From Ephydatia muelleri (lineage: Eukaryota > Porifera > Demospongiae > Spongillida > Spongillidae): a stretch of DNA of 64,000 bases. The notes under the pieces are model-generated. The model searched no databases and had not been told where the DNA came from. It saw nothing but the letters and a program-made list of their open reading frames with translations. Of the stretch, positions 16,701 through 37,120 are shown in pieces. The number at the start of each line of letters is the position of its first letter. Positions within the stretch are counted from its first letter, which is position 1. The translations under genes and the position numbers were made by a program. The DNA lies in assembly GCA_013339895.1 (NCBI GenBank), contig JABACO010000023.1:5556061-5620060 (forward strand). Direction: 5' to 3'.

Positions 16701-17920
16701 TTTAAGTTGTTTTGTTCTAAGGGGGAAAAAACACCTTACCCCAACACATAGGTTCATGGACCACACCTCACAGTGTAGGACATGTCCTTATTCTGGTAGT
16801 TGCAGACTCTCAGCTTGATCACCTAGGTAATTGGTACTGCATATTTCATACAATACAGTTTCCATTTTAATGCCAGTTTGAATGAAGTACGTTATTTGAT
16901 TACCTATAAGGCTTTGATCACGTCTGGAGCAAATTACGAGGGTAATTCTATATCTATTCAACTATGTATTGACACCTTTATGTTAATATCTTGTGGAACT
17001 TATTTACTTCATTACTCTGTACTTGCAGGTCATTGCAGGTGCCAGTGGTGGCTTCAGTCCTAGTTGTCTCATCAGCTAGAGGGCCAGCACAAACATTAGC
17101 ACAAAACCTGTCAGGGAAATAGAAAACTCAACACTAGATCTCGAAAGCAATCACCTCCACCACCATCATAAATCACACTTATAATCTTCTAGACATACTC
17201 CCCAGTTTAATTTTATTTTGGACTTGCCGCATTAGTTAGGCAGCTCAATAGACTCGCCCTCAACGCTTTAGTTTCCATGTTCCATGCATGGTCTCCTCAG
17301 TAAGCTATTCCAACCAGTACATCACCTAGCATCGCCTACCGCATCCGCTACAAATAGACATTCTAGTTACAGAAGGAGGGAGGGGAACAGAAAGAATAAG
17401 AAAGGGGAACAGACAGAAGGAGGGAACAGATACACACACATAAGTAGTGTTTGCAAACGCATTGACCTATTTCAAATGCTACCGGTGCGCTCCAATAAGA
17501 ATATTTACTTACCCAATTCGGCTACGACTGCGTATTCAGGTGAGGATAGCTTTTTCACTACAATACAACCACTCAATTGCCTCCGTACTTGCAGTCGGCG
17601 TTAGCTGAGGACGATGCATTTTTTTATCCGCCCGCCGATCTCGAGTCCCCTCCAAGTTACTAGTATACGGAGATGCCACGCGATATGACATACTACATTG
17701 GATGAGTTCATATTTATCGCTCACATTTCATTATACTAAGTGGTTGTCAAAATAGTCTGGGCCAGATTGTGGCTTGCTATTGTACTATGTACCAAATATG
17801 GTCAACATCCTTATACCAGAATGTTACGTTCTATATCTGGTACGCTTTTTCATCGTGGGCGTATAAACAATAACGTCATAAAAAATCATGTGTAAACGTC
17901 ACGTGCGCGCCCAAACCAGA
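16694..17920. other. no gene recognised
   Basis: ORFs of up to 106 codons occur (for example 17284-17604) but none has a motif I recognise or a clear codon bias. I see no repeat structure here. Confidence 0.45.
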
Positions 17921-17933
17921 TGTATGTTATCTT

Positions 17934-18283
17934 TTGGCGCAAAGATATTCTCAGAAGCTGCAAGTTGACAAAGATGTTTTTCTCGACCCATACAGCATTG
18001 TGGAGAGTGCATGGGTAGATGATGTAACAAAATGGCCAGATTTACGATTCGGCGATTTACATACGTACCTCATTGATATGAGAGGCCAGTATACCATAGA
18101 AAGTCTTAAGGCCTACAAATCTTTGGAGGCGTACAAATACTTCGACAATGTCTATGTGCGTACAGTGCTCTTTAGACACGGGCGGCACGCTTGTCTAAAG
18201 GCGATTGTAAATCCAGCACCTGACACTGGTCATGAAGCGTGGATATTGATTGATTTCAGTTTGGAATATTTTCCCCAGTCTAG
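17934..18283 (+). CDS. SWIM/YqaJ-family N-terminal exon (isolated)
   Basis: Open stretch of 117 codons ending at a GTGAGG donor. It carries DPYSIVESAWVDDVTKWPDL, then RFGDLHTYLIDMRGQYT, YKSLEAYKYFDNVYVRTVLF and HEAWILIDFSL. This series is the N-terminal part of a multi-copy invertebrate family that normally continues into a SWIM zinc finger and a YqaJ-type nuclease domain. A stop-free start at TTG is arbitrary; the true start is probably an upstream exon or the ATG near 17922 in another frame. I do not see the SWIM or YqaJ parts downstream, so this is a partial gene or fragment. A second family member lies at the end of the window on the other strand. Confidence 0.55.
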
Positions 18284-18559
18284 GTGAGGTGTGCAGCCAC
18301 GTGGCTGTTGTACTATGGCTGCGTGTAGATTGGGGTACACTAAGCCATCTTGCATATCAATGCCATGCAGTCGAATAAGATGTTTGTTGATAAGGTTAAG
18401 ATATCAGTATATGTTAGCTGAATATAATTATTTCATACCATATCCAATACTGATGTAATTCCTGTTCACACAGATTGAAGCAATTGAAATAATACATGCA
18501 GATTTTGTTTCTCCAATACATGGAAACTATAGCAACGAGGGTGGGGATGGTTATTATGG

Positions 18560-18722
18560 TTATGGTTATTGCGTGTTCTGTGGGTGTGGTGGCCTGTGGG
18601 GATGGTTATTGCATGTTCTGTGGGTGTGGTGGCCTGTGGGGATGGTTATTGCATGTTCTGTGGGTGGGGTGGCCTGTGGGGATGGTTATTGCATGTTCTG
18701 TGGGTGGGGTGGCCTGTGGGGA
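18560..18722 (+). repeat. 40-bp minisatellite, 4 copies
   Basis: Period 40 bp, each unit with GGTGGCCTGTGGGGATGG and TTATTGCATGTTCTGTGGG. The first copy is slightly diverged (GCGTG instead of GCATG). ORFs in three frames here are repeat shadows. Confidence 0.9.
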
Positions 18723-18759
18723 TACATGCCACATGCACACACACATGCACACGCACTCC

Positions 18760-19107
18760 ACCCATGAAGTACTGGTGAAGTACAAACAGAGGGTGAAAAT
18801 AGTTGGATGGAGAAGCCAACAGATGTTACACGTGGTGGAAATTCGAAAAGAACAAATGCAAGTAAGTGTCATTTCAAGTGAAGAGGAGGTGCAGCTGCAT
18901 GCAACTGAAGTACTGATTCCTAATCAAAGTGTCATTTCATCATGGTCAGATGCTTACAGATTCAACCATGCTGCAGGAGATGTCACAAGGAGGGGTTTCC
19001 AATGGCACAAAACAAATTCCACCATCAAAAGTTGTACTATTGATGGCAGGGTCATGTGCTGCAGTAGGAACAAGAATTTAGATTGTCGAATCAACAGGTA
19101 TGCTTGA
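18760..19107 (+). CDS. unrecognised ORF segment
   Basis: Open reading of about 115 codons after the 40-bp minisatellite, with a normal amino-acid mix (for example VKYKQRVKIVGWRSQQMLHV and DAYRFNHAAGDVTRRGFQWH). No domain recognised. It lies on the same strand as the SWIM/YqaJ-type exon 480 bp upstream and could be a later exon of that locus, but I see no family motif to support that. Confidence 0.25.
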   Translation, partial: THEVLVKYKQRVKIVGWRSQQMLHVVEIRKEQMQVSVISSEEEVQLHATEVLIPNQSVISSWSDAYRFNHAAGDVTRRGFQWHKTNSTIKSCTIDGRVMCCSRNKNLDCRINRYA

Positions 19108-19185
19108 TCTAGTGATTTAAAGCTTAATATTGATGACAAGTATCAAATCATGAGAATAGATCCAATTGCCATCAAAAGCAGTTAT

Positions 19186-19350
19186 CTCCACACATCTCCA
19201 TCCATCTGCACGCATCTCCCTGCATCTCCACCCATTCTGAGCACGTCCACATATTTTAACCCATCTCCACCAATCTCCATCCATCTCCAACCATTTCTGC
19301 ACATCCCCACACATCTACATGAATTCACACATCTCCACCCATCTGGGATC
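19186..19350 (+). repeat. degenerate CATCTCCA repeat
   Basis: Irregular tandem of CATCTCCACC/CATCTCCATC units of 8-12 bp. ORFs on both strands here are low-complexity shadows. Confidence 0.75.
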
Positions 19351-19795
19351 AAATCTTGTAAACTACTTCCCATTAGTAGCTACTTGAATTTGCGTGCGCA
19401 TTGAGTTTATTAACTCAAGCACCTGCACTACACAGACCTGAATATTTGCCAATTGACAATAACTTGAAGCAGTTCTTGCACAAAAACTCTGAAGTATACT
19501 TATTTGTCGCGTATCTTTTAGCTGTCCCAGACTCGCATGCTAATCGGCATAAAGCAACAAATTTCCAACGATAAGCAAGAAAGTCGTCTTCTGTCCTTCC
19601 AATCCAGAACGGGTCCGGTGTTGTGATTCATTGGCATTGAATTGACACCATGCGCACAGCTATGAGTTGAAACCTTATGCAGCTATGATAACACCATCTA
19701 CTGCTAGGCGCTCGTAGAGGTGATGTAATCTAACCGCAGTGTAAACGGTATACGAATCATCTGATTTGACTTCTGGGGCGTGGCTAATTAGCCAT
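19351..19795. other. upstream region of the ABC transporter gene
   Basis: No coding sequence seen. It would contain the promoter of the transporter gene. I cannot identify a TATA box or initiator with confidence. Confidence 0.4.
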
Positions 19796-28319
<8,524 letters not shown>

Positions 28320-28364
28320 TAGTTACTTATGTACGCAGAATACCATTACTGAGTATCTGGGCTC

Positions 28365-28462
28365 GTTTCCGCAAAAAGGGACCTAGCGCCTACATTGTAA
28401 CATTTCAAGTACACGCAATAGAATTGTAACGCTTGTATGGCTAATTAAAAATTCAGAGCCTT
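28365..28462 (+). repeat. dispersed repeat copy 1
   Basis: TTTCCGCAAAAAGGGACCTAG followed by TAACATTTCAAGTAC, ACGCAATAGAA, GTAACGCTTG and GGCTAATTAAAAATTCA. A second diverged copy lies at 56655-56770. No end structure is visible. Confidence 0.7.
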
Positions 28463-28507
28463 ACAACTTCTGGACACATGCTCCGATTCTAAGAGGCAAT
28501 GTGTATA

Positions 28508-28607
28508 NNNNNNNNNNNNNNNNNNNNNNNNNNNNNNNNNNNNNNNNNNNNNNNNNNNNNNNNNNNNNNNNNNNNNNNNNNNNNNNNNNNNNNNNNNNNN
28601 NNNNNNN
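28508..28607. other. assembly gap (100 N)
   Basis: Exactly 100 undetermined bases, the usual code for a scaffold gap of unknown size. It lies between the last ABC-gene exon seen and a minisatellite, so true sequence, including the end of that gene, may be missing. Confidence 0.99.
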
Positions 28608-29312
28608 TGGGGAGAGGGGTAGGAGGGGGTGGGGGAGAGGGGGTGTAGGGGGTGGAGGTTGGGGTAGAGGGGAGGAGGTGGTGTAGAGGGGGAGGGATGG
28701 GTAGAGGGGGTGTGTGTTGTGTAGAGGGAGTGTTGTGTAGTGTAGAGGGGAGTGTGTATGCTGTGTACAGTGGAGTGTGTGTTGTGTAGAGGGGAGTGTA
28801 TGCTGTGTAGAGGGGAGTGTATGTGTGTAGAGGGGAGTGTATGCTGTGTGTAGGGGGAGAGTGATGTGGTAGAGGGGAGGTATGTTGTGTACATGTAGAG
28901 GAGAGTGTATTCTGTGTATAGGGGAGTGTGTATGTTTTATATAGAGAGGAGTGTGATGTTGTGAGAGGAGATGTATGCTGTTGTAGAAGGGGAGTGTATG
29001 TTGGTATAGGGGAGCTAGTATTATGTTGTGTAGAGGGGTGTGTTATCGTGTGTAACTGGGCGAGGTGTGTATGTGTAGGTTGTGTCAGTGATGGGTTCTG
29101 TGTATGTTGTGTAGAGGGGAGGTATATGTAGAGGGGAGTGTATGTTGTGTAGAGGGAGCTAGTATATGTTGTGTAGAAGGGGTGTTTGATCTTGTGTACT
29201 GCGAGAGGTGTGTATGTGTTTGTAGAGGGTGTGTATGTGTTGTTAGAGGGAGTGTATATGTAGAGGAGAGTGTATGCTGTGTAGAGGGGAGTGTACTTCC
29301 ACGGCATTGTGT
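28608..29312 (-). repeat. 22-bp minisatellite, array 1
   Basis: Imperfect tandem of GTAGAGGGGAGTGTATGTTG plus GT, most degenerate next to the gap. It is the reverse complement of the array at 33075-33655. ORFs across it are shadows. Confidence 0.9.
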
Positions 29313-30068
29313 CTTCCCGAAGGCACCACATATTCAATCGTGCCAAACGGTGAAAGTTGGTCAGTGGTAAACAAAAAAACTTTTCCAGAATTTTTCACAA
29401 ACCACCACTCGGACGACGCATTTTCCCTAGCACTCATCTCGATCAGTTCAAACTTAGAGGGGCGCGCAAAAATTACGATCGTATACGTGCGTATACATAA
29501 GCTGCAGTTCAAATATTTACTTTTAATACAGCATACACACATATATATCTCCACAGGTACGCATTCATAAACAATCTAGGCAGATGTCTTGCAAGATAAC
29601 TCTTTCTATAGCCTGGGTCAAAATGAGCTTGAGTCTCCAATACAGCACTTGAGGAGAAAGGCCAAACTGCAGCTTGTTTGTGTGCATGGTATGTGAACTG
29701 AATGGTGTATGTGGTGAGGACTGAAAATGATTGAGTACTTACAATGGTAAATGACATTAGGGACATGCACATCTAAACACCAGGGACACACCTACACCTA
29801 CACCAGGGATATCATACACCTACACACAGGGCGACACCTACACACACCAGGTACACACACACCTACACGCGAAGGTCGGGCTATACACACTAGTTGGGCG
29901 TAGCCCGTCGCGAAGGTCGGGCTACGCCCAACTATGTACACACCAGGTAAATTTAAATCCGTGTAGTGGACTTTAGTAGGGTGCATACTTATACTTATTT
30001 ACCGCTTTCTTTTCCGCATGCGCTGAAGTCTTTACGCTGTTAATGTTACATGGCGGGAGATTCATCGA
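29313..30068. other. upstream region of the DUF7869-type gene, with a hairpin
   Basis: No gene recognised. A perfect inverted repeat of 17 bp (TAGTTGGGCGTAGCCCG, 29891-29907, with its complement at 29918-29934) flanks the loop TCGCGAAGGT. The words CGCGAAGGTCGGGCTA occur at 29869 and again at 29909. Short CACC-rich repeats surround it. Confidence 0.6.
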
Positions 30069-32627
30069 ATGTCAAAAACGTATATATACATACTCGATTT
30101 TATTATGCATGTGCATCACAATATGTCGAACGCTAACGGCGGAGCGGTCGGAGTGCTAGTTGTTGATAGCGAGTGCTGCCCACGGCAATGCTTGAAGCGT
30201 CTATCTAAAGATGCTCTACTAACAACACACGCTTACGTGTGGTCAATGACACATAAGCAGCAGAAAAAGTGGCTGCTCACGGAACTGTCTGCTGCTCATG
30301 ATAGGCGAACCATGTCATTTGCGCACCATCTTGAACAATCCAAATTGTGCCTTAAAGCTTGGCTTAAGGCTACTGGGATTTCAAAGTCTCGGTACTACGA
30401 AACTAGGTTGCAATACATGTCAAGGTACATTCCTGGAAGCGACGATACACTGCACAAGCAAACGAGATTTGTGATTTCAACCGAGATGGCAATGCAGTGG
30501 TTGGATATATACGCAAACGAGAATGGAGACAAGTTACCGACATCTGGTCGCATTATTCTTCCTTCTAGTACAACAATGACCAGCGTGTACCAGGTCAGTT
30601 ACGTACATTTGGGTCTGGGCACGAAATAACATCATTCCCATTTTCAAGGAATACACAGAAGAGTACAATGGAAGCGGATATGTAATTTCAAAGGCAAGTT
30701 TTTTTAGAAACTGGAAGAAAGTTCATGGAAACATATCCATTCCAAAGGTATTGTCTAATTTTCTGTTTTTTATGAAGTGTATTTAAAAAAAAAAATCGTT
30801 TACTTGCAGAGATCTCGGTTTACGGTTTGCACCCTGTGTGATTTATTTGCAACCAGAATACCAATTGCAAAAGCAGACAAAAAAGATGCATTAATCCAAG
30901 CTAGACAAACACACCTGGAAAGAGTTCGGTATGTCCTTAATAAAATTTTAAGGTGAAAGAACTTATTATTACCCAATACATATTTCACTGCACAGAGTTG
31001 AGAGACAGAAATACTACAGTCATTGTGCAAAGTCCAGGCATGATCCCAAACAATATATTACTCTGATACTAGATGGGATGGACCAGTCAAAAACATACTT
31101 GCCCCATTTCTACCATCAATCGAAGGTACTGCAAATTTGTACATTCAATTGGTATTTCGTTAGGACTTTTTATAAACATCCTGTGCAGGCAATGATCAAC
31201 AAAGCATTACTTAAGACCCACATCATTGGAGGACTTACACATGGCCATGGGGAGTATGCTTACCTATCATTTGGAGAATTTCCTCAAGACAGTAACCTAA
31301 CACTGTCTATTTTGTTAAGCATTCTGAACAACATCAACAGAAAAGAGCACCGATTGCCTGATACACTGTATCTACAAATGGACAACTGCTCAAGGGAGAA
31401 TAAAAACAAGTATGTGTACGGTGTTCTGGGATACCTAGTCCTGAAAGGCATATTCAGAAAGGTTAGCATGTTTATCATAGATACGTTATACAATGTAAAA
31501 TGTACATTTATATCTAGGTACGACTTTCATTCCTACCAGTTGGCCATACTCATGAGGACATAGATCAGATGTTCTCACGTTTTTCATCTTACTTGAATAA
31601 AAATGATGCAGTCACACCTGGTGAATTGATGGAAGCCTTGAGGAAGAGCTACAGCCCAGAACCTGACGTACATGTTCTAGAACAAAGTGAAGTTTTTGAC
31701 TTCAAGGCATGGATAGAACCACATTTGGAAGAAATGCACAACCATGTTGCTCCAAAGCACTTCATTTTTAAACTAGTTGATGGATCACTTGTCTTTAAAT
31801 ACAAGTACTGGGCAACGGATCCAAAATGGGAACCTTACAACAGCTCAATACAGCTCTTCACAAACACAGACATCAGCCCAACTACTTTGCAATCATTGGT
31901 GCCTAATATCAGTGCACTAAATCTATCACAGGTTGTGGAGGACATTGATAAGCTCACAGACTATACCACAGAAGTCCAGGTACAAGAATGGAAAATTTTC
32001 TGTGAGCGGATGAACCAGCAGGATCAATTGAGCAGATGCCCATTCACACAACTTGTGTATGGTGATGCACTTGATGGTATGCATGTACATGCTGCTGACA
32101 ACAGCAAACAAGCAGCGGAGTTAGTACATGAAGAAGGGATAGCATGTTTGCTGGAAAAAGAAGTAGCAAGACCTGAGGTATGTTTTTGGTCTAAATTACA
32201 AAATACAAACCCTTAACACAAAATTGTTCATCCTATCTAACTACAGGTGTACAATGGGGTTTATCGCCCAAAGGCTGTTTCCCAAAAGCCGCTATGTGAA
32301 GGTGACATGGTTGCTGTATTGCCTGAAAAGGATCAGTTCACAGGTATTTATGTTAACATTTTCAAGCAACAATCTAATAATCGGCATCCATGAACTTTTA
32401 TAGGAAAACCATGGATAGGACTATGTGAAACCATTGACACAACTACTTCTACGTTTGTCATCCAGTGGTACAAAGGCAGTTACACAACCGCATGGAGACC
32501 AGACAAAACATTTCCCAACTCAGAGATTCACATGAAAGCTATAATTGCTTATGGATTCACATTCACATCAACGTCTAAACTTAATAAGAAGACAATAGAT
32601 CTGCTAAAAGAATGTTTACCATCATAA
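30069..32627 (+). CDS. DUF7869-type (DDE-like) protein, intact, 8 exons
   Basis: Eight exons (30069-30593, 30649-30747, 30810-30928, 30996-31125, 31189-31461, 31518-32177, 32247-32343, 32404-32627) total 2127 nt in one frame, giving 708 residues. All introns are GT-AG and 46-78 bp. In-frame ATGs at 30069, 30102 and 30123 are possible starts. Exon 3 has a CxxC pair (FTVCTLCDLFA). Exons 4-6 hold the core: YITLILDGMDQSKTYLPHFY, a GEYAYLSFGEFPQDSN block, TLYLQMDNCSRENKNKYVYG, and LSFLPVGHTHEDIDQMFSRF. These are the hallmarks of the family now called DUF7869, which resembles RNase-H-fold transposases. The Asp of LILDGMD and of YLQMDN, and Glu/Asp of HTHEDID, are candidate catalytic residues (inference). 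The C-terminal third is unassigned. No terminal inverted repeats were found, so it may be a domesticated gene or an element whose ends I missed. Confidence 0.85.
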
Positions 32628-32824
32628 TTGTTGCCGCTATATTTGTACATCAGTTTTATTTGTTATAACATTTGATCGTACACACATCAACTTGCATGAG
32701 TGCACCAGTGCCAGTTAACAGATTACATTTCCCCATTCCCACACAATCTCCACCTTTACACTCTCTTCACTACCCACTATGCACCGCATGTACATGTGGA
32801 GTTGGTAGCCACATCTCTATCAGC

Positions 32825-33070
32825 TACAAGACACACCCCACAAGCGTACAAGGGACACACCCCACAAGCGTACAAGGGACACACCCCACAAGCTTACAAG
32901 GGACACACCTCTCAAGCGTACAAAGGACACGCCCCACAAGCGTATAAGGACACGCCCCACAAGCTTACAATGACACACCCCACAAGTATACAAGGGACAC
33001 ACCCCACAAGCGTACAATACTACACCCAGACACACCCCCAAGATACAAGACACACCCACAAGCATACAAG
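32825..33070 (+). repeat. 24-bp minisatellite
   Basis: Period 24 bp, unit CAAGCGTACAAGGGACACAC plus CCCA, about ten units that shorten towards the right, where they merge into the 22-bp array. Confidence 0.9.
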
Positions 33071-33074
33071 CTAC

Positions 33075-33655
33075 ACACCCCTCTACACAACATACACACT
33101 CCCCTCTACACAGCATACACTCCCCTCTACACAGCATACACTCCCCTCTACACTCATCACTCCCCTCTACACAACATACACACCCCTCTACACATACATA
33201 CACTCCCCTCTACAATCCAAAATCACTCCCCTACACAACATACACTCCCCTCTACACCACATACACTCCCCTCTACACAACATCCCTCCCCTCTACACAA
33301 CATACACTCCCTCTACACAACATACACTCCCTCTACACAACATATACTCCCCTCTACAACATACTCCCCTCTACACACATACACCCCCTCTACACAACAT
33401 CACTCCCTCTACACAACATACACTCCCCTCTACACACATACACTCCATACACTCCCCTCTACACAACATACACTCCCTCTACACAACATACACTCCCCTC
33501 TACACAACATACACTCCCCTCTACACAACATACACTCCCTCTACACAACATACACTCCCCTCTACACAACATACACTCCCCTCTACACAACATACACTCC
33601 CCTCTACACAACATACACTCCCCTCTACACAACATACACTCCCACACTCCCCTCC
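33075..33655 (+). repeat. 22-bp minisatellite, array 2 (inverted relative to array 1)
   Basis: Tandem of CTCTACACAACATACACTCC plus CC, nearly regular from 33470 onward. It is the reverse complement of the array next to the assembly gap, and together they bracket the DUF7869-type gene. Confidence 0.95.
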
Positions 33656-34709
33656 CGTGTTATCAATCCATTCACTTTTTCTCTAAGCCATGAACTAAGG
33701 AACTGCACATGCCCCCATCACTGCCTATGGAACCATGCCCACAGATGGAGTTATCAGACCCCCCACACTGCCAGCATGGTAGCTACCAGGGGTCTGATAA
33801 CTGTGAAATGTCAGCTACTTACTGCAGGCTGAGCCAACAGCCAGCCCCCATAAAAATAGGGGCCAATGGTCCTAGCCATGGAGGTGTCAATGGGACTCAC
33901 TCACACTGCAATTAAGTCCAGTCAGCAGCCTTGCACAACCAGTGGTTCCAGATGGAGTTATCCAGACCCCTCACTGCCAGCAGGAGAGTTACCAGCTGCA
34001 CATAACCAGGGGTCAATGTGACCCCCACAATAATGCCAATGGAAATGCCAGACAAAACTCACACTTTAAATGGAGTCTTCAAATATTGCACACACACACA
34101 CACGCACACCACACGTGCACACACACCTCTGCGCACTAGACACGCACATCCATAACTCATAGTAACTACGTGAGCGCACACTTTTAAAGTCTGGATCTGC
34201 CGCTGATGAGAACTTAGTATTTGTTTCAGCACGAAGATTTTGCATGATTAATGGTAGTGTGATAGGTATAGGAAACGTTTTTGAAACACTTCATGAGAAT
34301 ATCTTAAAAGATATTGGTACACCATGTATTAAGAACAGCTCATTGATCAACGGATCTGCTTTATTGAATCGTTTCCTTTTTAAAGTGAGAAAACTATCAG
34401 TTACCAATGCTATTGTAACTTTTGCAGTGAAATCATTCAACAATGCTTCCATATACCTATTGCCACAGACTATATTGTAGTGCAACCAAATCATTTTGAC
34501 CATCATTGATTTGTTAATGTGCACGTTGTTATCTGCATATATGCTATGTGTTTTGTTGTACTGACCTATTGTTGCTGATTATGAAACATCATTGTATTGT
34601 TAAAATTAGAGTTTTATAAATTCATGGTATGAGAGAAGGACCACCACAGCATAAGAAAGCAATGTGTCACTGGCATGCATAGTAGTCAGCCCTAACCAAC
34701 TTAAACTCA
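33656..34709. other. no gene; diverged 60-bp duplication
   Basis: Two diverged copies of a block beginning CAGATGGAGTTATC and continuing CAGACCCC...CACTGCCAGCA and ACCAGGGGT lie at about 33731-33800 and 33950-34015. A CA-rich run is at 34088-34135. The 78-codon ORF at 34244-34480 has no recognisable motif. Confidence 0.45.
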
Positions 34710-35057
34710 TTAAATCTTGGTCAAGATTATTTGTCAAGACTCAAGGATGGGTCGATCAAGATTCCTGGGTCAAGATTCGTCCTATCTTGATCAAGATTCA
34801 TATAATCTTGCTCAAGATTCTTGCAATTTTTGTATTATAGAATATTGTGATTTCATCTGTTTGAAAAAGCATCTATCTTGATGGCAATTCCATTTTAAAA
34901 ATTACTATTCATGGTTTTCACATCATACTTTTTAAAATCGAAGTGTCATTGAAATAATCTTGGTCAGGATCTTGGTTACCTTGGTCAAAAATCTTGTATC
35001 ATGACCAAGATACATCAGATCTTGTTCAAGAATGACAAGATCTTGACCAAGATTCAC
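34710..35057. mobile_element. small inverted-repeat element (MITE-like)
   Basis: ATCTTGGTCAAGAT (34714-34727) is matched by its complement ATCTTGACCAAGAT (35040-35053). The interior near both ends is dense in TCAAGAT/ATCTTGA words, while the centre is AT-rich and unique. About 350 bp, non-coding. The termini are themselves nearly palindromic, so the exact ends and target duplication cannot be set. Confidence 0.6.
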
Positions 35058-35077
35058 AAGATTTTTTCGCTGGGGAA

Positions 35078-35475
35078 TGACCTACGGTCGGGCGTATGTT
35101 TTCTTTTACGAAGAGGTAGTAATACAGCTAGTTCGTTTCTAAAAGCGAGAGATAAGCAGCCGCAGGTACGGCTATTGACTAGTATATATGATTTCACAAG
35201 GATAGCTATTGGGCTATTCGCTGAATAAACAATTAAGAATTAAGCAATTCGAGGGACGTATGTGGGGTGGGGCTCAGTGGCACGTGATAATGTGCAAGTT
35301 GAAGGGGTGGAGCTAATACGGTGGTGCGTCAATGGTTGCGTCGGAACGGGATCTGCTTATGCACTGAAGTATAATAGTGCGCATGCGCAACCGAGGTGAA
35401 ATAGTTGTTGCATCTTACTTTCAGTTTTAAGAGGTGAAAAAAAACTGATCATTTTGTTTTTGGCTTCGAACGGGA
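35078..35475 (+). repeat. foldback-element fragment (repeat copy A)
   Basis: A 400-bp segment (AATGACCTAC..., GAGGTAGTAATACAGCTAGT, AAGCGAGAGATAAGCAGCC, TGCGCATGCGCAACCGAGGT, CATCTTACTTTCAGTTT). The same sequence occurs inside both arms of the foldback element at 42215-42590 (inverted) and 44425-44700 (direct). This copy lacks the element's outer end and inner arm, so it is a fragment. Confidence 0.8.
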
Positions 35476-35639
35476 CCGCTTGGAAGCTAGCACCCCATTC
35501 CTCAGCACCACATTCTTCTCTAATTAGATTACGTACGGCTAATTATATTCATTGCCTTGCAGGTATTCATAGATGTATGAATGAGTACACTGTATAAAAT
35601 TAACGCACGATGTATGCATTGGAATTGCAAAAGCTTCAA

Positions 35640-37120
35640 GACATCATTATGGCATAGTACCTATAAGATGGTCTGGTTTGGCGTGGAAAATACTTAAGGT
35701 AGTGTTCCTTCCCCCATGGTGTGGCAAAAATATTATCTTGGTCAGGATTGTTCTTGAAATCAGGAGCCAAAATAGCACCAGCAGCAAGATCAGTATCATT
35801 AACACTGCTGCTATCACTTTCTACACTTGTGTCATCATCTTCCTTGTCACTCCCATCTACCTTCTGACAGTTGTTCATAAGCCATCTGGGCTCGAAATCG
35901 TGGCATCATTTCCTACAACAGTTTCACAACTGACTGGTAATGAAGCTGAGATCCTTACTTGTGTGTATACATAATCCAAACCCTCCACTTCTAATCTTGC
36001 AGCCTAAAAAAATGTTCAAATGCATGTTAAAGGGTCAACACTTGTCTGTCTCCTCACAAAACAAAGAAATGCTCCGCAGTCAAAAGAGTTTGATTGCTTT
36101 GGTGATGCTCTGGACTGGATAATGCATTACATACAAATGTATGTAATGAATTCCTACTTAAATTGGATATACTTCAGAATCTTTGTACTTCCAGACAGAT
36201 AGAGATAATGTAGTATTGTTTCCTCACCATCACTAGGTCCTTCATCCACACCATCACTAGGCCCTTCATCCACACCCTCACTAGACCCATCATCCACACC
36301 ATCACTAGGCCCTTCATCCACACCATCACTAGGCCCTTTATCCACACCATCACTAGGTCCTTCTCACTATTACTTGGTCCTTCACCCACAATCTCTACAT
36401 CATTAACTCCTTCCTCCTTAATCTCTCCATCCAAATGAGTACTGGTATCTTCCTGTACATGATCAGCAACCTTTCCCTCTGTAACCAGAACTGCTTGGTC
36501 TCTAGTGCAGGTCTAAATGTATAATCATTATAACATATGTGTACACACCACATTATAACACACATATGGCTATGCATGTGTTTCATCATTAAATCATCAG
36601 AATAAAACATTTACATTGTACAAGTAATTTTATATACCTGATAATGATGACTTGCACCAATTTTATTTGCACACATACATCAGATCGGTTGTGGTACCAA
36701 TATGAAGCAACTGCTGCCACAAACTTGAAGGATGGATTTGATTTTCCAGACAAAACTTGTGCAGCTAAATACCAATAACCACTAGGTCCATTGCAAAATG
36801 CATCTTTTGGAGGCGTCTCCCCTGTGTCAGCAATGTACTTTACAAGTGCACCAGGTTCAAAGTTATGCTTTCGTCTAATAGGTGGCTATAAAAGGGCACA
36901 TCTAATAAAACAACTAAACTGAAGCAATACAAACATTTCAGAGATGCATAATTATTTTACGCAAACACATAATCACTAATGATGTACAAATGTTCTGTTA
37001 AATAAACAGGTTGTGATATTATATGTACCTTTACACCGTACATCATTTCAGAAGTATGGAAAACAGATAACTTCATACAGAGATCACCATGTAACATACT
37101 TGTTCCTGGATAAGTAAAGA
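35640..37120 (-). pseudogene. C48 (Ulp1)-like protease gene fragment with acidic repeat
   Basis: Minus-strand pieces with possible splice borders. A segment at 36895-36655 reads KHNFEPGALVKYIADTGETP and ASYWYHNRSDVCVQIK (no domain known). An acidic tandem repeat of EGPSDGVD, 24 bp per unit, is at 36365-36225. QSNSFDCGAFLCFVRRQ at about 36100-36040 fits the Q...DCG.F catalytic-cysteine motif of C48/Ulp1 deSUMOylating-type proteases. A downstream piece (RAQMAYEQLSEGRWE, and in another frame an Asp/Ser-rich tail) may be the C-terminus. I cannot place the catalytic His and Asp, and the exon order is uncertain. Such protease domains are often carried by mobile elements. Whether the pieces form one gene is inference. 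Confidence 0.4.
36225..36365 (-). repeat. 24-bp repeat encoding EGPSDGVD units
   Basis: About six units of 24 bp (ACACCATCACTAGGCCCTTC plus ATCC on the + strand). Because the period is a multiple of three it stays in frame on the minus strand. Confidence 0.8.

Noticed and set aside
28489-29346. 285- and 149-codon ORFs spanning the gap
   Set aside because: They run through undetermined bases and the 22-bp minisatellite.
32700-33686. 328-codon ORF of TYTPLYTT and HTPQAYKG repeats
   Set aside because: It is the 24-bp and 22-bp minisatellites read in one frame; it follows directly on the stop of the DUF7869-type gene and has no other support.
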